A DNA stretch of 64,000 nt from Paralichthys olivaceus. Taxonomy: Eukaryota > Chordata > Actinopteri > Pleuronectiformes > Paralichthyidae. A program made the position numbers and the translations under genes. The DNA lies in the NCBI RefSeq assembly GCF_024713975.1, contig NC_091100.1:22457501-22521500 (forward strand). Reading direction: 5' to 3'. This document shows, in pieces, positions 45,801 to 57,580 of the stretch (positions are counted from its first letter, which is position 1; each line of letters begins with the position of its first letter). A model generated the notes under the pieces. That model was not told where the DNA came from. It searched no databases and was given only the letters and a program-made list of their open reading frames with translations.

Positions 45801-48755
45801 ATGAAAACAAAAATGGAATTATTTGACGGTTTAGTGCTTTGGTTCATAGTTTGCATTGTGTTTCAGCAAAAACAAAGAAGTCTGCATGGTCGGCAAGAAT
45901 GAACTTTGATGATGGAATGAACAGATAAACAAGCACAGTTAGTCAGTAATGAAATGAATGAGAGACGAGCAGAGAGATAAAACCTGTTTCTCTCTCATGT
46001 CGTCACCATTGGCATTGCCTGCCCAGGAGAGGTGATGGGTGTGGTGCACTTCCCATTCCAGCCACAGGGGGAGCTCTAAATATCTGAAACGCCCTTTCAC
46101 AACTTGATGGTATGAAAATAAAGAAGCGGAGCCAGAGGAGAAACTGCTCACCACTGATTCAAGGATGACATGCAGTTGTCTCCAACGGACAAATGTATTT
46201 TCATATATATAAAAAAAAACATATGCACTAATAATTGCAATTAGCACTTTCACGTATCACAACAACAACTTTCTGAAGTGCAATTCTCTGCCCGGATCAG
46301 GTTAACAAGAAAAAGCCAGAGAACAGAGAATTGGGTGCAGATTAGGACTCAGAGGGAATAGTAGAAAGTCCTGGGCAGATGTGAGCATGTGGGAACCTGT
46401 CAGTAATGACTAAGGTCGTGCAGCACTGCCTGGGAGAGTGGCAGAGGCATGCCAAAGCCTTTGGGCTATGTAAACACATAGAGATAAGAACCCGTACAAG
46501 CTACATTTCTCTCCTGCTCTCACTATACTGCACACACTCCACCTTTATTTCTGCTGCTCATCAGCCACAAGAATCACCTGGGACAGGAATGTGTCCCGGT
46601 GACTTAGAGCCCACATGCAAGAGCCACTACCAACAGTAAAAGTGAGGGAGAGCCCAGTTGATTATTAAGTGTGTTTTTCAAAGGTTGCCTCTAGGCCAAG
46701 AGTGTGTGTGTGTAAGTCCACTTATTCATGCTCTGTAATGAGTAGGCGTGTCAATAAGGAAGTGAAAGTGTGAGAGTGTGTGTGGGTGTGACTGCGTGTC
46801 TGTCTGTGAGGTCACTCTGAACCAGCTAACTAACTGGCCCACGACAAAGACAGCATCAATCGTGGACCACATCACCTATCGTTGGATAAATTAGCCTCTG
46901 GAGGAAACGGGATATCTAGGCCATAACTCCTACACTTGATGTACACTTTTTACAGTCTTTTGTCAAATAAGAACACTTTTCCACACAAATAGTTTCGCAG
47001 GTGTTTTAAGTCCAGAGGACATTTTGGCTCATCTCTTTTAATAGCTATCTACACATATAGTCAGTTGAATTAAAAAGTAGATAGCTTATGCATTCGGTTC
47101 AATGTATTCTGCCTCCTTTGCTTTCCACACCGACTGTTTACCTGTGGAAAACTAAGGCCCTGTACACACCTGGTGTTAACATCCATCCAGAGAAATCCGA
47201 TTAAGTACTGTATGTGTGTTCCCACCTTACATTAAAATGCATCCTGAACTTGTCTACTGTGACCACTTGTAATTGGATCTCACTTCCCTGCTCTACATGC
47301 ACACGTCCTTCATTTGTGTAAGTTAAGACCAAACGATGTTGAATTGAGCCAGTCTGAGTTTACAGATGTGGCTGATGTCACTGTGTGTGTGTCGGCGCGA
47401 GCAAAAGAGAGGTAGAGAGACGAGTCAGGAGAGTCTGAATGAACCTCGTGAAGCTGTGAATGAAGATTTTCCCAATTTAAGGAAAGTATCGTTCATTACG
47501 TGGTGATCAGAGTTGATATTGTGGGGTTGGTTACAAACAAATCAACAAGAGGAGGAAAAATACGTTTGATTCGTAGTGAGACTGCAGCGGCACATCGGAC
47601 GCCACTTCATATGTGGCCCAGGACGGATGTGCATTCACACCGCTTAAAGAACGTGGACACGTGTGGATCAGACCACCTCCAAATGTTGTCTGGCCTGATC
47701 GGATCACTATCTGATCTGAGTGCGTTCACACTGCGGGTACACCTGTACACCCACTGGTTCATTCCAGATGCTCAAATATGATGTGGTCAACGTAGAGAAT
47801 GTGGATTCCAGCACCAAATTGTTTACCTCACCTACAGATTCTACATACTGATATATAGAATCTGTTTAAAGAGATTACATGCAGGCAAACAGTGGAACAC
47901 ATTTCAGCTATGAAATTGTCCCTAAATCAAGAGTTTTATCAAGAATCACAGGTCTGACCTGTAGCAGCAAATGCTTTTCTTATACCAGAAATAAATCTAT
48001 AATTTAAACCAGCTGGTTGACATACTGCACCTCCACGATGATCCAGAAAAAGACTGATATCATACCTCAATATAAAGCAGGCAAGCACATATCTCTGCAT
48101 GCAAAAGCCCATGAACCAGTCACGACAAGTGCGATGGTGGCAGTGTTAAGTTTGACACATGGAGGGATAAGATGATGATGATGATAATGCTGATGATGAT
48201 GGGAAGACTCATTTTGAAGGAGTAAGGGTGGTTTCTGAGATAGTCAATGGAGGATGGACAAAAATGCTTTGAATAAAGCTGTGAGGAGCAACAAAGGGTG
48301 AAAATGACCTCCTCTGGAGGGCTTCACTGGAAGGTGCTTAGTCCTTTTAGTTGAGTCAAATCTTAATTTCTAAAACTCAAGCAAAATTTCACGCGAGCAT
48401 CAAGAGTCCAGTCAAATTAAAACGCACAAATGAGGCATTTTAGTCAGGTCCTCTATGTTCTGCTGCCATCCAGCCAGTCCACACTGAGGGGATAGGGGTG
48501 ACCATGGAGATGACATTGGATGAGCTCGGATCAAGGAAGGGTGAATCCGATGGACTTTTGTCGATGGAACGTGTGCGTGGGTGGGGGAGGGGCATGGGAT
48601 TTGTTGCCCGTTACCTGCATGTTGGGGAGGGGGCGGGGCAAGGTGCCGGCGCACGACCTCCGCTCATCCTCCAGAGCTCGGCTCAGCATCTCAAACTGCC
48701 TCTCCTGCTCCCGCACTGAGGCCAGCAGGGAGGCCGTACTCGCACACTGCTCCAT
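30159..48755 (-). CDS. ctnnd1: Catenin delta-1 (p120 catenin)
   Basis: Twenty-one exons, phases checked: 48755-48615, 45509-45435, 45320-45198, 45073-44781, 44644-44554, 44388-44198, 43199-42944, 42277-42206, 41193-41043, 39902-39701, 37419-37302, 37077-36921, 35726-35709, 35036-34971, 34766-34639, 34183-34033, 33927-33732, 33643-33450, 32895-32848, 32178-32096, 30167-30159. The protein is about 920 aa; human is 968. Residues about 9-40 are a coiled coil ([20 protein letters not shown]), as in isoform 1. A Tyr/Pro-rich regulatory region follows ([20 protein letters not shown]). The armadillo repeats run from about 350 ([11 protein letters not shown]) to about 830 and include [44 protein letters not shown] and [14 protein letters not shown]. 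p120 binds the cadherin juxtamembrane segment, stabilises cadherins, tunes Rho GTPases and binds Kaiso. Compared with human, the second-quarter loop after HSGWEK has a Gly-rich insert ([11 protein letters not shown]). The C-terminus ends KN, like the human KI exon. The start ATG at 48755 lies a few bases behind an acceptor. Confidence 0.96.
30565..30659 (-). CDS. ctnnd1: Alternative terminal coding exon of ctnnd1
   Basis: Behind acceptor tctctctctcag on the minus strand, a phase-0 frame reads [15 protein letters not shown] and then SYDG-stop (TAG 30602-30600). It joins in frame to the exon ending at 32096. A donor (CGCATG|gtatgtgtg) follows at 30565, so it can be a 95-nt cassette that replaces the usual KN-stop ending. 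The LPLMD wording resembles the TPLMQ stretch of mammalian p120 tails. Use of this exon is inferred from splice signals and phase; without it the protein ends DKDAVQKN. Confidence 0.55.
30983..31059. repeat. (TG)n microsatellite, about 77 nt
   Basis: A pure dinucleotide run of about 38 units in the ctnnd1 intron before the alternative terminal exon. Confidence 0.97.
31664..31723. repeat. (AT)n microsatellite, about 60 nt
   Basis: A pure AT run in a ctnnd1 intron, able to form a perfect hairpin. It directly follows a degraded CTGCACCTATCAGTTATTTT type dispersed repeat at 31590-31650. Confidence 0.97.
35118..35474. mobile_element. MITE-like element with terminal inverted repeats (copy B)
   Basis: The left end reads CTACATCCATACTACTACGT then attcatttgaaa. 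The right end reads TTTTCAAATAAAAACTTAGT then agtgtggatgtagcc. These are inverted copies over about 33 nt with a few mismatches. It is about 355 bp, non-coding, in the ctnnd1 intron between exons 35726-35709 and 35036-34971. It shares its ends with copy A (23117-23503) and its right half with copy C (about 50830-50990). Confidence 0.7.
36751..36816. repeat. (GT)n microsatellite, about 66 nt
   Basis: A pure dinucleotide run about 100 nt downstream (in transcript terms) of the ctnnd1 exon 37077-36921, reading (CA)n in the pre-mRNA. Confidence 0.97.
38172..38275. repeat. Fragment of the CACACCTGGxxTTAAxAT dispersed repeat
   Basis: GACCTGGTATTAAACATCTG and TTCACACCTGGCATTAAAAT are variants of a motif also present in the larger copy at 47070-47770. 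Intronic in ctnnd1. Confidence 0.5.
47070..47770. repeat. Large copy of a dispersed fish repeat in ctnnd1 intron 1
   Basis: Contains CCCTGTACACACCTGGTGTT, CGGATGTGCATTCACACCGC and CTGATCTGAGTGCGTTCACA blocks. Its left part (47076-47165) matches 63507-63600 in slc43a3, and its middle matches 38172-38275. No ORF with recognisable transposase or reverse-transcriptase features is seen. Confidence 0.5.
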
Positions 48756-48762
48756 TCACACG

Positions 48763-51700
48763 CTGAGAGCAGAGGACAGGACAGGGTCAACAACACCAGA
48801 GAGCCAGATGAGATTCAACCATCACCAAGTTTTCATCCAAAGAAAACACATGCAGCAAGAGTGAAAACCCCAAGTAGATGTAGATACAAAAAGGGCGCTG
48901 GCACAGTGCAGATCTGAGAACACAAACACCGAAGAAGGGCTAATGAAGTTGGTTTGCAGAGGTTAAAAAGCAGCAGGAGATGCAGGGAGATACAGCGAGG
49001 GAGGATAAATGAGGGAAGCGGGAGTGAACTGCTGAGATAAAGTAGCAGGTAGAGAGAAAACGTGACTACAGACAGAACGAGAGCAAGATACAGAGGGAGG
49101 GTGAACAGCAGGACTGAGGAGAAAGCTAATCATGGGAGAATTCATTTTTAAAAAAGTGATTATTCAGTTTAAATTCTATGTGAGAGGAGGGATGCAAGTG
49201 AACCACTCCGGGTTTCAGTATTCTTTTTCACCTTCTGCTGTGCAGGATTAAAAATAGAAGGAAAGTGAGATACACGACAAGAGAAGGTTACACCAAGTTT
49301 TCAGCTGCAGCGTGTGGAGCTTGTTATCACTTCTTAATTCAAAGGTTGTAGAGACAGTTGGGAATGGAGAGGGAGACAAGTGTGAGAGCATACTTTCTAC
49401 TGTGCTTCATTTACTGGCTGGAATACGGATGCCAATTCATCTACACGACGTCCATAATACTGTATATTGTCCATACTGTGATAAGAGATTTAATTTCTTT
49501 TAACGACAGTTCAAGAAAAGCTGCAGAATAATAACGACAAACTCTCTTGACATCTTTGTCAGTGTCTTGTACATATGACACTGCTTTTTGACCAATTGAG
49601 ATATTTGTTTTCTTTTAGTTTTATTCATTTTTGCACCTGTCACGTGTTAGAAGCTTCATCAGCCCCGGCACTCAATTCTAAACGTAAAATATCAGTGATA
49701 TATTAGGTGAAAGCAAAACTTAAACTCATATCTCAATCTCCCAACACATGACTTACAATCAAAATATGACATCAGATAATTCAGAAGAAAGATTAACTCA
49801 TTCATTCAAGTCAATTCAAGTCAAGTCAAAACACGGGGGTGAAATGATCATTCAAATGTAAAGGGAACTGAACAAAAAACATTGCCTGAAACATCTAATC
49901 AAGATCAGCAAAGAAAAGAAGAACTTAAGTTTTAATTGTCAAAGTGGCCTTTAAGAAGGAAATGTGGCCTTAACAAATGCCATAGATGCCCTCAGGGTGA
50001 ATTACACAGGCATGATGATAAGGAAATGTCACTCCAGCACAAATTATGACAGTGACAAAGTGCTTTTTCTCTGACGTCCTCAGCAGACATCCTGGTAAGG
50101 GAGGAATGAGGAATCTGTGGAGGATTACGGGAGTAGCGTCTGTCTAGTAATGGGATGACATGAGTGTGGCTCATCTCCAAACCAGGGCAAAAACCATTTT
50201 CTACTTCAAAGTCCACTGACTCATGTAGATCAAATCTGCTCTCCATCCGCACACACACGGCTGTCAGAGTGAACAAAGACTCCTGTATCCAGCATGAGTG
50301 TGTGTCTGCATCCGAGTGATTGTGGGGTCAGAATCAAAATGAAGGTGGCAGGTGTGTGCTTGGCTGACATTGATTTTATCCTTGAATACTCAAACAAAGC
50401 TGTGTTGCATTTCAGTGAAGTTAACGCGACTCCTTGTTTCTTTTCATTTGTGTGAAAAATAAAACACACATTTGTGGACAGTAGCACACATAAGCCGCAC
50501 ACATACACACACACATCCATTGTCATACATTCCACAGTGAGATTTGGCGTGTCATATCCTGTCTCAGCTCTTGGAAGCTGTCCTAATAAGGGAGCCCTTC
50601 AGTCTTTCATTGCACTGCTCTCATCCTTCTCTCACACCAAGTTTTTTTCTTTCCAGCCAAACACTTCACTCCTGGAAAAGGGAGAGTGGGAGCCGTTACG
50701 TTCACTGACCCAATCGGGGCAGTCGACCACAAACCAACAAAGTGCTTCTATAGTGGATAATGCGTGTAAACTGAAAGACAATTTTATGTAATTTCAAGTG
50801 GCTGTATGTTACCTCTGTAAAGTTCTGAGTACGTTAAGGGCGAAAACTGATTGCACCAATTTTTTCAAAACTAAAACCAGGTCAGCAGCGTTTCCAAATA
50901 AACTTCTGTTCTCAAACTCTGGACACAGACATATTTGTGGCAGAGTTAACGCATTTTCAAATGAAAACGTAGTAGCGTGGGTGTAGTCTTTATGTGGCAG
51001 CCATGTCTCAACAAATATTTGACGTGTCATTAAAGTTGTCTGTAGCGATGAAGCATTGACACCAGCACATCACATCAACGTACCAATCAAAGCTGTTCTT
51101 TGCACCTCTGTCAACATTAACACTTTTTGAGAGTTTAGAAGAAGACTGTCTATTGTGTGCAATAGTCAGACAGACCCATAGAGCCTGTAGCTATACGAGT
51201 CTCACCGCTTACATTCTTGTGGCAGAGTGCATTTGCTTGTGAGAGAGTTTTAAATGGCTTTAGCCACTTAATGCCAGGGCATTAATCATTAATCCATTCT
51301 AAGTCCATTTTGTGGCAGCGCTAAATCGTATCTGCTAATGGGATAGCCCAGGAAATACACTGCTAAGCCACTTACTGTCCAGAGCCTAAACACAACAGAG
51401 ATGAACAGTCAGTGTCCACTACACCCTCAGTCAGGTTTTACGTCTGTCACCCACTGCCCACTGAGTGACTGCAAAGTATTCCCTTATTATCATGTTGCTA
51501 TTATTGCTACTTCAGCGACTCAGTCACTGGTGCTGTGGCAGGCTGATGTGCATTCTGTTCCAGTATGCACACCCACCCACCCACCAACCCACCCACACCC
51601 AAAGCTGAGGTGAAGCTATGGTAAAATGCTGTTGTGGCTTGGCCAAATGCTCTGCTGACTCAGCCTCATTTGAATGGTCACACACAGATTTGGCTTGTGT

Positions 51701-54700
51701 GTGTGTGTTAACCTTGGCCCACCTCCAACTACTACTGCCTTTACTGTTCTGACTTGAAACCGTGAACCCCACCACCACCAACACCACCCTCCCATGTGGC
51801 CTGCAGTGTGGTAGCTGCAGAGTGAGTGCATGTGCACATGCACGCACACACGCCCACCCACACATTCACTCACACTCCATACAGACTGTTCAGGGACCTC
51901 TGCAAGGCCGGCTGTCTAATCTACAGGACACCAACTAACTATTCTTAGTGAGGAAGGAAACACGCAGCCAGCTGTAACTCAGAGGGCACACAAGAGCAAA
52001 GTACGAACCAGTGACTTCAAGTACATCTAACTGGAGCACTGATATATCTGGATACAATATTAATATGAGGCTCAATATCTCCTGGGTTTGTAATACCACG
52101 ATTAATCTTGTCTTTTCATACCGCAGCATCATTTGAAGTGGATCAAACATTGAATGCCTCTAACTTCCTGACTATAAAACCCACATGGTAAATAAACTCC
52201 TCCCAGACAAAACACGCCAATGTCAGATAAGAAATTTTGTATCAAACAAGTGCTTTAGCTAATGCACCTTATTATCTATTCATGTGTGTGTCATAATCAT
52301 TTTATCAATCGTCAAGGAAATACCCTTCACAACTTCCCAGAATGCCATACCACAATGGTCAAACAATTTCCTGAAGGAAAACAGCTGTCTCCTCCAAGTA
52401 TATACATATCATACTTCTATCACCAATTGTCTGGCTGGATTTAAGAAAGAGTCAATCGATTTCCAAAAACAGTGAGGCACTGGACAAAAGCAAATCCATG
52501 TGTGAGGTGGGAGACATGGAGAAGAATAACGATAATCTCCTTAATGATTTAACACGATATAAGCCAACTACTCAACCTTCAGATCCAAACCACTCCGGAG
52601 AAGCCTTTTGCACTAACACAACCATCCTATTGTAAGAATATACACCTCTACAATGTTGTTGAAAATAATGGCTTCTGACAAACACAATTCATTTATTAAT
52701 TTAATTTGCAATACAGGCTGAAGTTGCGGGGCAAATTTGAACTCCACTCGAAACCACGCTGTGGATGGAAATGTGAGACCTGTTGAATGTGCTAATTAGG
52801 CAAGACAGAGAGGTGAGAGAGCACCTCAGTTTTGGTACATGACGCCCAAGGTAAAAAAACAGAAAGGCAAACTCCTCTACTGGCAATGGGAAAGGATCCA
52901 TTTGCATTTTTAGCTGGTTTATTTCTGTGTACCTGCTCATTTGGGTGTAAAAGACAAATGAGAAGCAGGCAACTTCATACCCAAGCAAAACTGACACAGA
53001 CCTAATGAATCGGAACTAATTTGAATTGAGGAGCTAATGACGACACCCAGTCTGAACTATTATCATTCTATGGGCCAAACATGGTGTAGGACTAGTATTT
53101 TATAGTTGAAATCAATATCATGGCATCACTAAATCACTGTATGGTAAATGATGAACTTTATTCATCAAAAGTCAAAATATAAGTAATAAAAGTGGTGAGT
53201 AATCAGACTGACTCAGCTGACTGGGTTAGAGTATCACAGACAAAACCCCTCTCATATGTACAGGTGGCTTAACTCATTTTCAAACGATTTTTGTAAACTA
53301 ATAAATATTCCTGGTCAATCACTACTGTGGAATATGGCCTACCAAAAAAAACTAATGTTAAGCAGTCCGTACAGATTTACTACTGGTGAACTGCAAAAAG
53401 AGCGTGGTCGCCACTCAACAAGGAAGTTGGTTAGATTTCTGCAGTGAGGACCATAAAAAGGCAAACTGGCACTGAACTATTCCGAGAAGTTAACCACCAG
53501 CTCTGAGGGAGAGTACTGTAACACAGTCCAGCTCCACGGCTTTAGAGGAATCTGTGGACTTTGATTTCACCGTCAGTATCATCACACATCTCACATGACA
53601 CCCCCCTGCATGGACTGTGCAATGACGTGCTCACGGTTCAAATAAAAACACAGCTGCAGGTGGAACCGTTGGAGGTGGAGAGATGAGAAAAAGGAGAAAG
53701 AATGAGAGAGCACAGACAGAGAGGAGGAGCGAGTACAAGAAAACCCCAGCTTCTGTGTGTCAGAGGGACACACCCGTGGCATGCTCTGAAAGCCCGTCAT
53801 TACAGTGGCTCACAAATGATAGCCCTGGTTAAAAAAAACTGGCTGAGCAGCAAGACTCCAGCCCCCAAAGACAAAATTGCTATAGGGAAAAAAAAATGTA
53901 GGGAGCAGAAGAAATATCCAACTTCTGATCTTTTTTGTCCCTCCTTTTTACATTTACAGAGAGGGGACATTTCAGAACAAACAGCTTGTCCAAACTTGCT
54001 CACAATCACTTCCATTCCAGTTCCAACAGGTCAGAGCAGACATGCCCTAGGGTGGGGGGGCTGAAGAGGAATATGCGAGGCATGTCCACGCTGTACTGAA
54101 ACTCACCGTTCAGCTGACAGTATCAACGCAAATCAACAAATCACAGTTAATTGGAAAGTGTGTCCGTAGTGTGTTGAAAATCACAGATCGGCTGACAGTA
54201 TCAAAACGATTTGACAAATCAAAGTAACTTGGGACGTGATGAGAAACACGTCTGTGTGTTAATCATGCGCAATGATTAAAGCCACACACAGAAACTACAG
54301 TTGATCGTGATTACAAAGTGAAACCAGAGGACGTGACCCACTGAAGCAGATTCAGTCAAGTCCCCCTGAGTAACCCTGTGTCTGTGTTGCAACCCTTTGA
54401 AACAAGAGTCTGAATAATGAAGCCACAAACAGGCCTGCCACCTTACCACACCCACACATCCAGACCCACACAACAGGTTCCTGCTTTTGTCCCTAGCTGC
54501 TCCAGCAGAACCACTAGCCCTGTCTCCCTCCTCTACCCGGCAGACCACATCAAGAGACAGGGGCTGAAACAACAAACTGCGCGTCTCCACAGACTGAACA
54601 CATTAAAAGGACAATCTCCCAAAGAAAGACAAACCTGGTGAGCATGATCACCTGAGAAGCAGCGTTCAGCGCCACAGTCCGCAGAGAGTGGGCGTTCCAG

Positions 54701-55475
54701 GAACAGCACACAATGGGAAACTGATAAGTGATCCGAGACTGGACTTTGACTCCTGACTTGCGGTGTGTGACACGGCGGGCTGTCCGGTCACTTCCGTGTA
54801 CCCTCGCATGTCCGGTTAACCCCCGAGTGGGGGGGAAGTTGTGGGAAAAGTCTGGTGGGAGAATCTCCTCCGTGTTTTAAAGACAGAAAGCACTCAGCGT
54901 GTAACGCAATAACAACAACAACCCGCAAACCACAGCAGCCGTTTAACAATGCCACATATTAGCTAAAGCATAATATATCAGTGGGGCAGACTTGTGTCTC
55001 AGTCGCCATCATCTGAACCTTTTCCCCCTGCATGTAAAAGTTTGGTTAAACTTTCCCCAAGTCCCACTGTGGATGACTTATTCATCAAGCTAACGAGTGG
55101 AATACACCGATGCTAGCTGAGCTAGCCTGCGCTGCAGTGGTTAGCATGCTAACGCTGCGATTACAACAAAGTTCCCCACATTTTAAACTCGCTCCCGTTT
55201 CCACCTCGTGCTGTGCTTTCACCCCGGCTCCTCCGAGCACACGGGACCAGAGGAGACGCGTTTCATTACCGCTTCTGGAGGCCGCTACGCTTGTTTCCCA
55301 AAGTCCATAAGTGTTTGCGGAGCTGGATTCAGGCCTAGCCGACTGCCGCTGCCGCTGACACGACCCGCAGGCTCGGGGGGAAGAGGCGGACGTGAGTCGG
55401 GATGAGACGACCAGAAACAAGTCGGTGTGGCGGAGCGGAAGAAAACACGCCTGTGAAGACGGAGAAAACACCCAC
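48763..55475 (-). other. ctnnd1: Inferred 5' intron of ctnnd1
   Basis: No supported coding exon. Scattered short ORFs show no family features. It contains the MITE half-copy at about 50830-50990, and low-complexity (CCCA)n at 51568-51599. Alternative 5' exons are possible but not identified. Confidence 0.5.
50830..50990. mobile_element. Partial MITE-like element (copy C)
   Basis: Its right end GCATTTTCAAATGAAAACGT then agtagcgtgggtgtagtc matches the right end of the element at 35118-35474. No clear left terminus remains. Confidence 0.5.
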
Positions 55476-55640
55476 CTCTGCAGTTTCCTAGCTTCCTCCC
55501 TGTGCCTCCTCTGCAGTTTCCTATCCTGTGCCTCCTCGGCTTGTTGTTCACTTGTCTCTGCTCTTCCTCTCTCTCCGCTGGGGGGGAAGAGGAGGGGACG
55601 AGCACGGAGCGGAGCGGAGCGGAGCAGGGGTGGAGGCACA
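55476..55640 (-). promoter_or_regulatory. ctnnd1: GC-rich probable first exon and promoter of ctnnd1
   Basis: The stretch 55200-55640 is the most CpG-rich in the right half of the window. On the minus strand it holds GCAGAG|gtgggtgtt, a usable donor at 55476, preceded by purine-rich 5'-UTR-like sequence. A (CGGAG)4 pentamer tract is at 55605-55624. The ctnnd1 start exon needs an upstream exon, and this is the best candidate. A second donor-like site lies near 55268 (AGAAGCG|gtaatg). The assignment is by position and base composition. Confidence 0.5.
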
Positions 55641-55649
55641 CAGGATATA

Positions 55650-57200
55650 TCATGTTATCGTGCCATTATTTATTTCATCAACATGACTTCAGATAGGAAT
55701 GAGACACAAAACAACCCAATAACGATTTGATGGATGCTCATATCAAATCATTGTTTGGTCATTTTGCTGTTTGAATTTCACTTGATTCAGCTCCCTTCAT
55801 TGTATAGAGGAAAATAACAAAGGCTGCTGCAGCTCACGTTGTTATTGTTTATTAAAATAATTTAAATGTCTGGAAATAACACTTCTCTGTAAAATTCAGA
55901 CGATACTGCCCCCGCGTGGTCATTGAATGAAGGGGCTGTTGTGGAGCAGACAGGGCTGTGCAGTGATGGAGTGTGTTCACATTCATGCTGCAGAAGTTCT
56001 CTCCATGCACGTTTCATTCATTGTGATGAAATAATACTTGTGACAGTGGCGAGAGAAAACATCCCTTGATCAGAACCCACGTCACATACTGAAAGAGAGA
56101 AGAGCATCTATGCTACTGAAATAATAATAATTCTTTTTATTCATTTATTTATTCATTCATTGTTGGGGTTTGAATAGTTAAGTGACTGTGGGGAAGTTGT
56201 GTGTTCAAATGGTAAATGGATTGTATTTATATAGCTTTTCAATTCTTTTACATTTACACACAAACATACATGCACTGCTTCTATACACAGCACTTTGTCA
56301 ATCATACATTAGTGCTGAATACCAATGTTCGGTTAAGAGTGAATATTTGCTGACAAATAAGTCAGGGAAGATCCTCCATGTTGTCTTGCCTCTTCTAACT
56401 CCCAAAACATTATGTTATTATCCTCTACATTCCAATGAAATCTATATATTTTCTGGGAATATCATGTCCTGCAAATGATTCATTTATCTTAATCCTGGGG
56501 CTGTGTGTGTACATGTGTTGAATTACTAACAATAAAATCAGCAGATAAGCTCCTTATATCCTTATATCCTTAACATTAAAAATAGGAAACAGAATTGATG
56601 ATAATAGCATACATATGCCCACAAAATAAATATAACCTGCTCATCACATTGTACATTCTCATTTCCGGTACAACACAAATTTAAAGGAAATGGTGAGTTT
56701 AATTTCCCCCCAAAAAGTTTTAACAATATACAAATACTGAAGAAACTAAATTAACATAGTTATAGGGCCCTTAAAATAGGTCACCTGCTGAAAATAAGTC
56801 AAACAAAATAGGATGTCAACTCAATTAACAGACCTTCCAAAATGAGCCATGAGGGCAACATATAGCTCTTATAGCTCCTCTGCATTAATCCAGGCTCCGC
56901 CCCAAACTCAGGTCTTTTGCTAAACCAGGAAGGAGAACTCCAGACAACTCAAACAAAGACAACTCTAAACCAACTATCAAAAGGAACAAAGAATATTACT
57001 ATGTGAAAATATTAATGAATGACCTTAAGTGACTGCAACCTGTGCATGTGGTAGTGATGTGGGTGAATGTGTGGAATTAAACTTTCACTATTTTGTATTT
57101 TATTGTAAATGTACAGACCTTCATACATTCCTTCTCTGCTTCAGTGGGGAGTAGCTCCGCCTTCCTGGCCTCCGGGCCGTCCTCGCGAGCTTGCTTCTTT
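55650..57200. other. Divergent intergenic region between ctnnd1 and slc43a3
   Basis: About 1.5 kb separates the inferred 5' ends. The sequence is AT-rich with no recognisable exon. Short ORFs here lack family features. Confidence 0.5.
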
Positions 57201-57352
57201 TCTTTCGTGGTTCTACTCCAGTCTTTACAGTGGCAGTGAGCTGGCTGAGGTGCACAGACAGTGGATTAGGTAATGATCAAGAGGGAACATTTGTGAGATC
57301 TGAATAAGGATCTCTTGCTGTTCATTGACCAAAAATCTAACCAGCTTAACAG
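57200..57352 (+). promoter_or_regulatory. slc43a3: Probable 5' UTR exon of slc43a3
   Basis: A strong donor, CTTAACAG|gtaagact, ends at 57352. The next acceptor (ttctttacag, ending 57531) opens the exon with the start codon at 57581. A (GT)n microsatellite (about 57431-57461) lies in the short intron between them. The transcription start is unknown. Confidence 0.5.
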
Positions 57353-57427
57353 GTAAGACTTGCAGGATTGAAGGAGGTGTTGTATTTATAGAAAGGTTAC
57401 GTACAATTCAGTGTGATAAACTGCAAC

Positions 57428-57462
<35 letters not shown>

Positions 57463-57580
57463 GCTTCTCCATCGTACTGACTGCCTGTCTCCAGCTGACC
57501 CCTGTGATCCTGCTTTGTGAATTCTTTACAGTTTTACAGCTGTACTTCACTCTCCTGGCTCAGCTGAACCGTTTGGCAAC

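Noticed and set aside
45970-46030. Possible extra ctnnd1 exon on the minus strand (acceptor ctgggcag, then 35 nt with an ATG, then gtttta)
   Set aside because: The donor is weak, the length breaks the frame, and the encoded residues do not resemble p120; the neighbouring exons join in phase without it.
55085-55653. Overlapping long ORFs (up to 184 codons) in the GC-rich stretch
   Set aside because: High GC and purine bias lower stop frequency there; residues are low-complexity Arg/Ser/Pro with no family resemblance. The region is better explained as promoter and 5' UTR of ctnnd1.
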